From Notospermus geniculatus (taxonomy: Eukaryota > Nemertea > Pilidiophora > Heteronemertea > Lineidae): 64,000 nt of DNA. The stretch is taken from contig NMRB01003401.1 in assembly GCA_002633025.1 (NCBI GenBank), positions 1 to 64,000 on the forward strand, in the 5' to 3' direction. Positions 1 through 11,500 of this stretch are shown one piece after another. The notes beneath the pieces were generated by a model. It was not told the DNA's origin, ran no database searches, and saw only the letters and a program-made list of their open reading frames with translations. The position numbers were made by a program, and so were the translations under genes. Each line of letters opens with the position of its first letter. Position 1 is the first letter of the stretch.

Positions 1-170
1 ACGCTCCAGGACCTCAGGGGTAAATTTTACTTTATAGAAATGTATGGTTTCTATCATCGCCATCATGGCGCCTGTGCCATGCCTTCATTATGCTTTTCTG
101 AAGGCAACCAGGATGTGTTGCGAGAAATGGTAAGATAGAGTGTAACCTCTCCATCAGGGACACACATAGT

Positions 171-322
171 AGGAAGGTTTAGAAGTCAAACGATAAACGT
201 AAACATTAACGGCAACGTTATTTTTGTACTGAAAATGCAATATAAAATTTGGTGAATGTGTAGTATGAATAATAATGTTGTCGTAAAGTTTCCGTTTGTC
301 GTTTGATTTCTAAACCTCCCTT
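171..322. repeat. About 150-bp MITE, copy 1
   Basis: Imperfect inverted repeat with ends close to GGGAGGTTTCGAAATC, followed by a block containing AACGATAAACG and a centre containing AAAATGCAATATAAAA. The same element recurs at 2808-2954 and 34371-34520. The other two copies are flanked by TA, which suggests a Tc1/mariner-type non-autonomous element. The remaining sequence in 1-819 shows no convincing gene. Confidence 0.75.
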
Positions 323-819
323 ATAACTTGACAAATACCGTACACTGTTCTTTCGTGTTCGGTGACGACCAGATTAGAGGTCGGAACGACCGGCATGACC
401 CTCTCGGAATCAATCTTTCGTGTCCTACTAAGTCTCTCCCGACTGAGGAATCCATGACACAGAAAGAATTCCAATGTCACATCGTCTTTTACATATTTTC
501 GAAGAGTACATTTAGTTTTTAGCTGAAGGCAAAACGCGTATAGCTCGACCAGAATGAAAAATATCAGTTTGCAATGTCAACATTTAATCATATACTGGAG
601 TTGCTAATCAATAAGATGGTTATTGAACACTTCAGAAAGGTACTGGCTTGCAAAAGTCAATCTCTAATCTGAAAATGCTTCGCGTTATTTTACGTTCAAT
701 TCTTAAAGTGTAATACATGTATATGCTGAAAAATTCAAAACGTTTTATTTTTGGTCATAGTTTGAAAGACAGTAGGCTATATAGTCTCAGAGTGGGGATG
801 GGTCGCGTCACTTTCTCAG

Positions 820-1116
820 TTCCCTGGCAGCTCAAATTTCGCCCTCTGATTCCGATGAAAGTGGACCTCAATCGGCGATGTTCCACCAGTTCCGAGGATT
901 TCCGAAGAACGATGCTAACGAAACTGATTTACATGGCCAATCTGTTCAAAGCTCAAAAAGGATCACGGGCCTCAACCACCGCACACGCCTGAATCATAGG
1001 AAACTGGCACGCCCTGGCAAGATCACAGATGTTTATGATGTAGTTGATTCCAACCAGTCGATGTCAGGACCACATGGTGTAGTGGCAGGGCGAGAAAAGA
1101 GGAAAAAATCGCCAAG
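820..1116 (+). CDS. Candidate internal exon, unidentified gene
   Basis: After a pyrimidine-rich acceptor (ctttctcag, ending at 819) one frame stays open for about 99 codons up to a possible AAG|gtaatc donor at 1117. The translation is hydrophilic and Ser/Asp/Lys-rich, starting near SLAAQISPSDSDESG and ending EKRKKSPR, unlike the repeats around it. I do not recognise the protein. It could be an exon of a plus-strand gene entering the window from the left, together with the segments near 1795 and 1984, or a decayed pseudogene. The exon limits are inferred only from splice consensus and reading frame. Confidence 0.3.
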
Positions 1117-1270
1117 GTAATCAAGCGAAATGGCGGGGATCTTGACAAGGGTAGCGCTCCTCCCTTCGCATGGAAGGTTTGGATGAACTGTTGTTGAGGG
1201 GAACTGATTTCTTCACGTTTTCTAGAAAGTCTGATCATCAGTTGGTTGAACAGAAGGAAAGGAAGACATA

Positions 1271-1594
1271 GGCCCGTATTTTAGAAAGCTCCTCAACGTA
1301 AAGGAGTTCCTCAAGGCTATTGTTCTCCTGTTGAGAGCAATTGCCTTGAGGAACTCCTTTACGTTGAGGAGCATTCTGAAATACAGGCCTTTTGGTATTT
1401 TAGAACGTTCCTAGGTTCGACCTTAAGTCTATTGTAAAACCATCGAGAACAATAGATTTGAGGTGGACCTTAATGTTAAGGAACGTTTCTAAGGCCCGTA
1501 TTCTTGAAGCCTCCTTAACTCTAAGGTCCACTTTAAGCTTTTGCAAGCTTAAAGGTAAACCTTAGAATTAAGGATGCTTCCAGAATACGGCCCC
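1271..1594. repeat. Cluster of three hairpin elements
   Basis: Three successive imperfect palindromes share the end motif ggcccgtatt / aatacggcc. The first is built on CTCCTCAACGTAAAGGAG, the second on TTCGACCTTAAG, the third on TCCTTAACTCTAAGGTC. A related hairpin lies at 38424-38545. They look like members of one MITE superfamily inserted next to or into each other. Confidence 0.7.
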
Positions 1595-1808
1595 TAGATT
1601 ACCGTACTTTTATGCTTTTATGTCTGTAGCAAGTATTTGGAACTTTTCTTGCCCGTAATTTCGGCGAGGCCAGCACCTGGAGATGTTTCTAGAATACGGC
1701 CCCATAATACGGCCCCTAGATTACCGTACTTTTATGCTTTTATGTCTGTAGCAGTATAAATTTGGAACTTTTCTTGCCGTAATTTCGGCGAGGCCAGCAC
1801 CTGGAGAT
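1589..1808. repeat. Direct repeat of about 97 bp, two copies
   Basis: The segment starting ggcccctagattaccg at 1589 and ending cacctggagat near 1686 is repeated from 1711 to about 1808 with a few indels. The second copy runs into the candidate exon that follows. The spacer carries another hairpin-element end, so the duplication may have arisen with a MITE insertion. Confidence 0.7.
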
Positions 1809-1919
1809 CTTTAAAATGTCTCCTCCTGGTCCCATCGGATCACAGCATCATTTCATAGACAAGCAACTAGTTGGCACCACACCCAAAAAATTAGAACGCT
1901 CTGCAGCAATCATCTTTTG
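1795..1919 (+). CDS. Candidate exon, unidentified gene
   Basis: One frame reads through GQHLEIFKMSPPGPIGSQHH and on to KKLERSAAIIF before a TGA at about 1917-1919. The composition is protein-like and contrasts with the flanking repeat. A possible acceptor (gaggccag) lies just upstream, and the 5' part overlaps the duplicated block 1711-1808. It could be a terminal exon or a fragment of the same gene as 820-1116. Not recognised. Confidence 0.25.
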
Positions 1920-1983
1920 AAATCAAAGAAGCGTCAACATTGTCTCATTCCTACGTTATGGGCTAATTAAGATCTTTAATTAG

Positions 1984-2221
1984 AATTCAAATACTGCGGT
2001 ATATTGACAAGTATAGGACACTAGAGGCTATCTTCAAGAAGTGGTGTATCATAAGTGACCCGCAGAACCGGACGCCCATTGGTGAGGGCCTGTCAGTTCT
2101 AGTCCTTCAGATGCATCTTTCTTCAGGAAATGAAAAAACCTCTGACGTGTCGCAAGGGGCAAACTTCACTTTTGCCGATTTTGAAGGCTCTGTAACAACT
2201 GCAGTGGATGAGACGGTTTAA
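1984..2221 (+). CDS. Candidate terminal exon, unidentified gene
   Basis: Following a possible acceptor (ctttaattag), an open frame of 79 codons including the stop begins IQILRYIDKYRTLEAIFKKW, contains the stretch WCIISDPQNRTPIGEG, and ends VDETV at a TAA (2219-2221). The amphipathic and then acidic composition and the clean stop look like a real terminal exon. I could not assign it to a family. The alternative is a fragment of a decayed gene. Confidence 0.35.
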
Positions 2222-2433
2222 CGCAATGTCCGGTTTTCGGTCATGTGATTCAGTGCGGTGTGAATCTCTACATCGACAACAGACTTGTAGGCCTACGTCC
2301 CATTCATGAAAAGTTTCTCATCATTTGATTTCAATGGTTTTTTCAATAAAAAAAGTAATAATCAGATGCTCCCAGTCACTCTTACGCAAGAAGATGTCTC
2401 TCCCATCGGTTTTATGATATTAAGTTTCGCCGT

Positions 2434-2733
2434 TTATCTTTTAGGAACAAAAATTTCTTCCCCACTCGGAATCACCCTGCCAACAGAATGTGAGTTTCGG
2501 AGAAGATCAACTGCAACTGAGTGTACGTTCCTGACCTGTGAAGTGTGGAGTGTGTGTCCTTTGATCAAGTCAGCTTTCAAGAATTCACAGGCAAACAGAG
2601 GTATAGTACCGTTTTTGTAACAGCATGAGTCAAAACACCGTCCAACGTTGACAGTGGCATAGACAGGGCCAATGGCACGTTCTGCAACTTGCTTCAACGA
2701 TGATCGTGGTGACGTTGCATTGGATGTAACCAA
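2434..2733 (-). other. Open frame, possible gene or element remnant
   Basis: A 99-codon minus-strand frame contains AIGPVYATVNVGRCFDSCCY and ends SGEEIFVPKR. The residue mix is protein-like and the plus-strand alternative over the same bases is poorer. There is no recognised domain and no clear start. It could be a fragment of a mobile-element protein. Stated only as an open, coding-like stretch. Confidence 0.2.
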
Positions 2734-2807
2734 TGAACAGGGACTCTATCATGGCCGTCGTCATCAAGTCACCATCACCATTGTCGTCATCATTACCATC
2801 GTCATTA

Positions 2808-2954
2808 GGGAGGTTTCGAAATCAAACGATAAACATAAACGTTAACGACAACGTTATTTTTGTGCCGAAAATGCAATATAAAATCTGGTTAATGTGTAGT
2901 ACGAAAAATAACGTCGTAAAGTTCACGTTTATCGTTTTATTTCGAAACCTCCCT
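2808..2954. repeat. About 150-bp MITE, copy 2, TA-flanked
   Basis: Best-preserved copy of the family at 171-322. GGGAGGTTTCGAAATC at the left end pairs with the complementary CCTCCC right end. TA lies on both sides, consistent with a TA target-site duplication. Confidence 0.8.
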
Positions 2955-2984
2955 ACCTCCGACATCATCATAGTCGTCACTACA

Positions 2985-3150
2985 TGTAGGCCTACATCAT
3001 CATCATCGTCATCGCCACCGTGGCCATTATCATCGTCTTTACTTTCATCATCATCATCGTCGTCGTCACTACATCATCATCATCGTCATCGCCACCGTGG
3101 CCATCGTGATCGTCGTCACTTTCATCATCATCGTTATCACCATCGAACTT
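2985..3150. repeat. TCA/TCG trinucleotide low-complexity tract
   Basis: Interrupted (TCATCA)/(TCGTCA) microsatellite that partly duplicates itself (the catcatcatcgtcatcgccaccg block occurs twice). Ser/His-rich open frames across it are consequences of the repeat. From 3150 to 4376 I see no further supportable feature. Confidence 0.85.
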
Positions 3151-4376
3151 CTTTCTTTTTTTTGTGTTCCCTTGGCCCTTTCTGGTTTGAATTTATCTTC
3201 ATGCTTTTCTCAAACCATGATTACTTACAAGATACTGGAGAAAGAACGCGATAGCTACGCCAGCGGGGATCAAGCCTAATATTTTGTGAATCTTGCCCTC
3301 TTACTATTTGGTCCACAAGGCTATGACATCATTCAATGTCGTAGTTCCTGGCTGGTCTTTCTCGACAACTTCATTATGTGTTCCGTTGAACTCCGAACGA
3401 TTGCAATGCCTCCTGCTCTAATCCCTTCGAACTAGAAATCAGAAGCTGTTATTGATTGTCAACAAACAAGGAATCCAAGGACGAGGCAAGTTCATGAGAC
3501 GGCCACCGTAAAAATCAGAGAATCCATCATATCTTATGCTTTCATTGACTGCTTTTCGAGAGCACGTTTGACCTTCAAAGTAGGGTTTCGACAGTGAATT
3601 TGGAAACGTAGGCCCACGTTTCAAAATTCAGGTTGAACGATTTGATTGGATACTTAGCGCCAAGTTTGTGCGGGACCGGGGTGCGGGAGCAGGTTTCTTC
3701 CGTGCTGTCCACCCAGTATCAGCCCAGTGTGGGTTCATTCAGAATTATAACTGGACCGGTTACTGAATCCATAAAGTCATGACGACATTGACCTCACGAC
3801 ATACAGAAGTCGGAAATTGGCGCGTTGACATGAGCGATGTAAAAGTAGAACTTTAGCGGAACGATGCATCTGCAGATAAAATTATCATCCAAGACTGAAA
3901 GAGCAGCATTTTAAAGGAATGAAACCGCATTAAAGTCAGCATCTCTACCCTCTATAGGTATTGGGAAAACTACCTGTTTTTACCCAAACGTCCCTCTTTT
4001 CTGCATCGCCCACGGCGAATAAATGTTTGTGTTAAACTTATTTTTAAAATGAATGAACTTTGCCGCGAGTCAAAACGCAGTGTTTGTTTACATGTTAATT
4101 CTCGGTAAAGGTTTCCCAAATTACACTCTGAAGAATACGTAAGTATATTGTTCCTCCCTTTTGTTCAAACTTTCGAATTTTTATACTTAGTTTATTTATT
4201 GAAATCAAAAGAACCGTATTTTGTATCCACAGTCGATGCGCAAGCAAAATTGGTAAAAACAAAAGGTTAAGCCAGCCAATATTATACTTTGAATAAGACG
4301 GAATACAATAGAGAAAACACAAACAGCGCAATATGGAGGTTCAAACTCAAGCTGCACCCGTCAGTGAATGAGGTTC

Positions 4377-4610
4377 GGGGTGGCGCAGTGGAAATATCCG
4401 CGCCTGCCACCAATGACGCCGCGGGTTCGTTCCAGTGGCTTTATGATGTGGTAGAGAGGGCGATCTCTCCTCCACTTCGTAGGTTTCCTTGGGGGCGCCG
4501 GTTTCCTCATACATATCGTCAAATATCGCCCAGTATTGTTTGATGAGGAGCTCTGATGCCCTGAGTTGGCGCTTGCACTCCTGAAATAGTATTTTAAAAA
4601 AGAGAAAAAA
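4377..4610 (+). repeat. tRNA-derived SINE-like element
   Basis: A polymerase III A-box-like TGGCGCAGTGG (near 4381) is followed about 40 bases later by a B-box-like GGGTTCGTTCC. A non-tRNA body (cttcgtaggtttccttgg...) then ends in an A-rich tail near 4590-4610. The layout is that of a tRNA-headed SINE. An open minus-strand frame over the body is therefore not called a gene. Confidence 0.55.
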
Positions 4611-5092
4611 GTGAATGATTTTGTCATCGGGGGGTGGGTGGGGTGGGGTTGGAGAGGGAGCTGACCATGCTGATGTATGCTTGAACAAATGGACAACATT
4701 TTCATTTGGTTTTCGCGTTTTTTTTTACCTGTGGGATGTCCATGGAAGAAAGCACCGCACAATCTCCAAAACCACTTTTTCCGAGGAGGACTCTCATGTG
4801 TGTTGAAAACTTGGGTGTTTAGAAGACGGGCACGTTTTGAAGATGCTGCGTATAAAAATGCTGTGTCATCAGATTTTTTTCATGCAGTCGCTGTTAATTT
4901 CAAAGTTGAAAGCACCAAGTGTTTCATAGCGTTTTGGGAATCTCCTCTCCTCCACAAAAATTGGCCAAAGGGGCGAAATAGAAAATGCGAACGGATCAGA
5001 GTCCCTTCTCCTTTCGAGAGAAGACAGTTGTCTATAATTTTGCAAATTTTCGGCCCTGACAAGGGCTTTCTTCAGGCACAATCACTAAAAAT

Positions 5093-5122
5093 AACTTCCA
5101 GAAGTTGCAACTTCTGGAAGTT
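5093..5122. repeat. 30-bp perfect palindrome
   Basis: aacttccagaagttg followed directly by its exact reverse complement. It has no loop and no obvious function. The surrounding 4610-6388 interval is AT-rich and holds no gene I can support; if TOP3A extends further downstream this would be intron or 3' sequence. Confidence 0.6.
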
Positions 5123-6388
5123 GTTTTCAGTGAAGTTGCCTGAAGTTGTCTTCATATTTAATATAACCGTGTGTCGTTTGTCATACATGTAACTACACAC
5201 TCCTTTCGAGAGACATGTCGACGTATCTCACAATGATATGATTGGCATATTCCGATGGGTTCGACAAAACCTTCAATGATATATCTCCACGGAGAATTAA
5301 CACGCATGAGTCATCATTATCCAATCGAAACCAGCAGACGTCCAACCGAGGAGAGGGACCAATATCCAAAACGTCGTGAGACAAGTGGTGCGTTCATTTT
5401 TGAAAGTTTTGAAATAAACACCGGTAGTATGAAAATAAAAATGCTAGTGCAAGAGGTTTTTGTTTTAATTGTCCCCGTGGGTTGGATGTATCTTCCTTTT
5501 GCATCCTTTTAGCATCCACCCAACATTCTCTAAATTGATCTCACCCTATCTATTCCCGATAAACACTCTATTCGGATCCACCGCCGGCAACTTAACTCCC
5601 GACTACTATGGCCGCCATTGATATAAGATAAATCCGCATCCATTTTCCAGCAGATCCCTAATAAAGTTTGATTTTTCGAAACAATGGCAAATTATGCGAT
5701 ATAAAGGTATCTAGTGGGGCTGACGGGTATTTATTTGCGTTATTCATCACGAAAGGACGCATGGGGCAGTAGGGAACCTTCGCTTCTTTAGTTTGTTTCC
5801 TTATTTTAATGTTTTTCAAAGGAATTTAAGCAGCTGTAGGACTATTTGTGTTTTTTGTCATGTAAGTATGTTTTGTCGGCGTAAAGATTTGTGCCATGCG
5901 TGTTGTTTTAAAACCCAGCATTAACATTGCGTTTGCTCATTTTGCAAATACCAGATTTTTACGGAGGCCTAGGCCTTCTTGTCATCCCTGCCTGTTTTGT
6001 TAGTTTTCAAAGTACCAGTACCGTTGCGATTTCTCTCTTTTGATTTTCTGAAGCCGTACATTGAAGCTTTTGTCTTGATTGGTCTAAAACATGCGACATT
6101 TATTTGGCGTTCATTTCTTTTTGGTACATGTATAAGTCCATTAGATTTTAACGCCTAAATATGAATTAACCCCGAAATGACCCTAACCTAACCTAACAAA
6201 AGGGCCAAACTTAGTCAGTGAATACTGGATTATATCTTGTTTGTAGAAAATATCTGAAACCCACTTTTCATTTTTTCGATTTCTTCAGAAAATCTATCGG
6301 TCATGAAGATTTCGGCTCGAGGCGATAAAGTGCATAACATCCGTGCAAGTTCCTAAAGAAAATGGTAAGGGTTTTCATATCTAACTTT

Positions 6389-7846
6389 GTACACTCATGG
6401 AAAAAAGTAAATGGACAGCAGTTTTTCTTGAATATCTCCAAACCATTGCGTTGTAGGAGACTGAGCCTAACATATGTGAACCTTGAAAAAGTGCTAAAAT
6501 TTTAGTGTTTTGACCACCGCAGTAGCGATTTTCTAGTCTTCCATCTGACCCCCTTCAGAGCCTATATACTTCCAGTATATATTTGAGGTAAATCCTTTGT
6601 AGCACACAACACATGTACAGGTAAGATGTACAATTGCACAATCCATAAACATGATAAAGCAGTATCAGGATGCGACACAGAATCCATGGTGCAGTAACAG
6701 AGATCAGTTGCATTAGACTTTTCCAGAGCCCATACAGAAGAAGTGTCCAGCCTATGTGATGTACACTCATGGAAAAAAGTAAATGGACAGCAGTTTTTCT
6801 TGAATATCTCCAAACCATTGTGTTGTAGGAGACTGAGCCTAACATATGTGATAGCAAATTTTCCTGGCTATCTGATGATATCAAAGTTCGGAAAATCCGG
6901 TGAAATCCACCATTGAGAGAAGGAATTTTGTAAAGTCATGTTTTTGGCTACTTTTTTATTCGCAGGTTTTCACTGAAAATTTTTATAGGAGTGTGTTCCT
7001 CTCATCGAGAGCTTTCGTGTCACATCTTCAATTTCCAATTATTTTAATTAGAAATATCACATCTTCAATTTCCAATTATTTTAATTAGAAAGGTGGTTTT
7101 TAACCACTTTTATCGAAATTATTCTGCACATGCCAGACACACCTTTGAAAAGGCCCTCTCCAGCCTATTATGGGCTGTGTTGTCATTTCTACTTCACAAT
7201 GAATGAGCAAAACCAAGTCATGGAAGGTAGTGGTCAGACGGTCAATTTCCTAAATAGGGTCAATTTCTAATACGGTCCACTTGTGATACTCCATTGGGTA
7301 CTGGCATGAATGGTGGGTGACCAACTGTAAAGTTTATTGATCTAAATTCAATTTCACATTATTTGAATTGTGTGGTGAATTTTCTATCAACTGAGTGCAG
7401 GCCTATAACCACACGCACACATCAACACACAAAAGCTATTGAAACCCCATTTATTCTGATCTACTCAGCAGGACAATGACAGCAAGGGATTGTGTCAAAG
7501 GTGTGTCTGGCATGTGTCGAATTATTTTGATAAAAGTGGTTAAAAACAACCTTTTTAATTAAAATAATTAAAATTTCAAGATATGATACGAAAGCTCTCG
7601 ATGAGAGGAACACACGCCTATAAAAATTTTCAGTGAAAACCTGCAAATAAAAAAGTAGCCAAAAACATGACTTTACAAAATTCCTTCTATCAAAGGTGGA
7701 TTTCACCGGATTTTCTGGACTTCGACATCATCAAATAGCCAGGAAAATTTGCTAAATCACATATGTTAGGCTCAGTCTCCTACATCGCAACGGTTTGGAG
7801 ATATTCAAGAAAAACTGCTGTCCATTTACTTTTTTCCATGAGTGTA
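6389..7846. mobile_element. Tc1/mariner-like foldback element plus solo end
   Basis: The terminal sequence CACTCATGGAAAAAAGTAAA occurs at 6392, again at 6764, and inverted ending at 7844. The element 6764-7844 is flanked by TA on both sides and folds back on itself with arms of about 380 bp that both contain tgagcctaacatatgtg and aatccggtgaaatcc. The 6392 copy is a partial left end in front of it. No transposase frame is present, so it is non-autonomous. It lies downstream of the last TOP3A exon identified. Confidence 0.8.
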
Positions 7847-7898
7847 CATGTAGGCCTACATGTACATGTACATGTAAATGTACATGCAACATCCTTAC

Positions 7899-8572
7899 CT
7901 TGATTTGGGCCGTCTTTCCTCACGGTCAGACTCCTTGCATCCTCCCCGCAGTTACAAACAATCGTGGCTCCATTCCCCTGGCTGTTTCCATTGGAATTGT
8001 TATTCATTGGAATCGGTGAAAAGGGCCTCCTGTCACCAGTGTTCGACATTGAGCCACTCTGGCCATGAACGTTTGATCCGTAACTACTCGCACTTGACAG
8101 GCCACCTCCATTACTTCTATTTGAACCAAAACCACGATCGTCACCTGGGCCGCCATAATTTGAATTTGACCCAAAGCCTCTTCTATTGTTAAAAAAATTA
8201 GCACCAGGACCAGGACCAGCATCTGTATGGTAAGAGTTCGAATTTGTACCAGTATTTGTGGGAGGTCTGGGTGGCGGGTTCCTTGCTTGATTTTGCGTTC
8301 CATTTTGATTGCCAGGTGTTCTCAAATTCTGTGGCCCAAGATTATTGTTCTGAGACAGAAAACTACGCATATTACTTTGAGATCCACCTCGACTTGAATT
8401 GTTACTGCCGTTAAAACTACTGTCATAGCCACTGTCGTTGTTTTGTGTACGACGACCATTGCCATTCCGAGTTTGGCCTCCAGATGCAGGGCCTTGACCG
8501 CCACCACCAGACTTTGATAGACGGAAGAGTTCTGTGAAGTCTGGATCACATCCAGCAATGCAACCAATACAA
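7899..8572 (-). CDS. TOP3A: TOP3A exon 22, linker and partial GRF finger
   Basis: Longest exon (674 bases). It begins with a Cys cluster (CIGCIAGC) that completes the second zinc-binding unit, continues through about 160 residues rich in Asn, Gly, Ser and Pro, and ends with the first half of a GRF zinc finger ([20 protein letters not shown]) before a gtaagg donor. The second half (Phe-Phe-x-Cys ... Cys-x-Phe-Phe-x-Trp) must be on a further exon that I could not find below 7899. Confidence 0.9.
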
Positions 8573-11500
8573 CTGGAAAAAAAACCATGACCTGGATTGT
8601 TTCATTTTGTACTACATGTATCCACTATCTATCCGTTTCACCGTAAATGTATTAGCAAGCTCTGAATGAGTACTATTACAGGGGCGGATCTACAATTCTG
8701 GTAAAGAGGGGGCACATAAGGCCATAGGCGGAACGATGAAGGCAAGTGCCGAAGGTGTGAAGCCATGGCGGGGGGGGTCGGGGGTTCTCCCCCAGAAAAT
8801 TTTGACATCTAGAAGGCCGTTGGTGCGATTGCCAGCATCTGAGGACAAATTACAAGGTAATTCTGTGGNTCACCGAAAAATGGGGGGCCACGGGCCGGGT
8901 TCCCCCCCCCAGATCCACACCTGTAATATGGGAGTACACGTAGTGTTCTACATACTTAATTTGGGTTCTGTGGCTCTCCATACTTACTCCAGAGGAATTG
9001 ATGGTAACACAGATCCCCTCTTGAACTTCAATTTCAACTTATGGACTGGTCCTGGACGACACTGCCAAAGAAAAACACTCTAGTTACCGATGTGAGTGAC
9101 ATAGATGAAACAAGTCAGTAGTATTTGCTGTAAGCTATACTTTGGTTACATTTGGCATCTTTGAAATTTTTCGAAGGCAACGCTGCATGCGAACTACCTG
9201 TCAAACTTACAGTTTCACAAATGTGATCCGTAACTTCAGCTGACAACACACCTTCTGGAAACCAGATAGCAGTTTTGCAGTCAGGAAACCCCATACATGA
9301 CACGAAGAATCTGAAAAGAGTGCAACATGGCCAGAAGTCAAGAAGCATCTGACACAAAAAAAAACTACGTATACTTAACAAGATCATGTTCACACAAACA
9401 CAGCAGGTGTGTCTACTGAACTTGCCAAGAAATCACCACAGGTTCCAGGGACAGAAGGTGATAAAATTAGTGTCAGAGGCCCGGTAGACTAGGCTCACAC
9501 AAGTAGAGGATTTTATTTCAATGTAGGATTGGCAGGATTTCACTAGAAATGGATAGGCCTCCAGGCCGAGCTCTCATGAAGAGCATACTAACCCCTTGCC
9601 GTCCTTCTTAGCTTTCAGCACCATATCTTGTCTACATACAGGGCAAGGCATGACAGGGGTTGACACCTGGGGTTGAACATCTTGAAATAAAAGACAAGTC
9701 TCAAAATGAAACATCATTCAGAGACAAACACAAAAGTTATACTCAATCCAAGGTACAAAGGCTAAAGTTTCTTACACGAAGTGTCTTGGTGCGTACTGCT
9801 GAGCTTCTCTCACAGACAAGCACTGACATGTGATCATGTTTAGGCCAAAAAAATAAACGTTCTGTTTCTGGTTTCAGGATCAGAAGAAAACTGATGCGGT
9901 GATGCATTTTAAAAAAATTTTTTTACAAAAGTTTTTTATTTCATCAAATGTATTGTATTTCTCTGTTGGAGGCCTTTAAACATTTGAAGTTGACACTGCT
10001 ATTGTCTGTCGGTCACCATTTTGGAAGTAGATAGACATGATAAAGCAATTCTACAGATGATTTTCAGCGACTCGCTTGTTGTACTTATTTTGTTCACACC
10101 AGATGGCGTGGGGGTCTAAGAAATCGCAAATTTCGTTAAAAATGAAGAATAAAAATCTCTTGACACGCAGGGGTTAGAGCTGACGTGCACGGTCCCCAGA
10201 AACAGAACATTTATTTTTTGGCCTTAGAGTGCAACCAGGAGCAAAAATTACATACATGTAATATGCTTACAAAACAGACCCACCTGTTTGATTCACATTT
10301 TGTGCTTGTCCAAAGTACTCCGATAGTGCCTCATCAAGCTTCGTGGCCTGTTGAACCGCCTGAACAAATACTTCTCTGTATTTTTCTATCTGCTCCCTTA
10401 ATACAACTGAAATGAGTACATGCATAGATAGGTGTACATGTAAGTGACATGTACTATGTGGTAGACTACCAGGATGGAAGTTTACATGTAGCAGTACAGT
10501 GCAGAAGAGGCCAACAGTAACACAACATTCCTTAGAATGACAGGTTGATTCATCTACATACATGTAGGCCTATACGTGGATGTCCATACATGTGTACATT
10601 TTATTCAGATTACCAATTAAATTATGTTCAAACTTACCATCTCTGTTTCTTCTTCCCTGACATATCCTGAAGAAAAAAAAAAACTATTCAACTATGATAG
10701 AAGTGCACACATTTACTGTGTAGACAGCTGTCCACTTTACATCTCTTCTAATCGAAACTAAATTCTTTGAAAAGCATTTATAGCATCATACTGACTTTAT
10801 GCTTATAATTACGACTGAAGCTCGGTTTTTACAAAGTAATAACAAGAATATATAAGTACCAAGAATGTACAACTCAAAATATGTGCCAAAAGTGAGTTTA
10901 CTAATTTGCCTTTGGTGAACCTGTAACTGAAGGGATCTTAATTGTGAAGGATTATTGTGTAGAGAAGGTCATTACCAACAAAATGACACCTTCCGCAGTT
11001 ATGTGCACTCAGAAATAACCGAGCTACAGAGTAGTTTTGAATGGACCATATTTTCGACAAATTGATATCGTACTTGATCTCGGGGTCGGGCATTCTGACC
11101 TAAACAACAAATCCATGGTTTCACCAAAATCAAAAAATATTTGTACGCCAGTAATATGTCTGTAACTTTACAAAAGAATATTGCCGATATTCTAAATAAT
11201 ACAATTCAGTCAACAACCGTTAAATCTAAACATTGGTTATTTAATTAGAAGGCCTATAATTTCCATACGCCCTCTATTATCAGAATGAAATGGTCCGTGG
11301 ACCATGTGCTCACTCGTTTGGACATAACAGTGTAATGACAGAGAGAGGTACATGTCAGTTATGAGCAATCTGGGTCAGGTCATTCCCAAGTTGCAGGACT
11401 TCAATGATTGTTGGGTTATCAAATGCCACCTGGCGGCCATATTGGATGTCCGATCGGGCCAAAACTTCACATGCACATAAAGGTCATCTAGAGGGAGCCA

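Noticed and set aside
2733-3254. Long Ser/His-rich open frame
   Set aside because: Produced by the TCA/TCG microsatellite and a MITE; no start context or splice support.
4347-4762. Overlapping minus-strand frames of 113 and 133 codons
   Set aside because: They overlie a tRNA-headed SINE with A and B boxes and an A-rich tail.
8736-9083. 115-codon plus-strand frame
   Set aside because: Opposite to TOP3A exon 21 and across a CAGGGG-type repeat containing an N.
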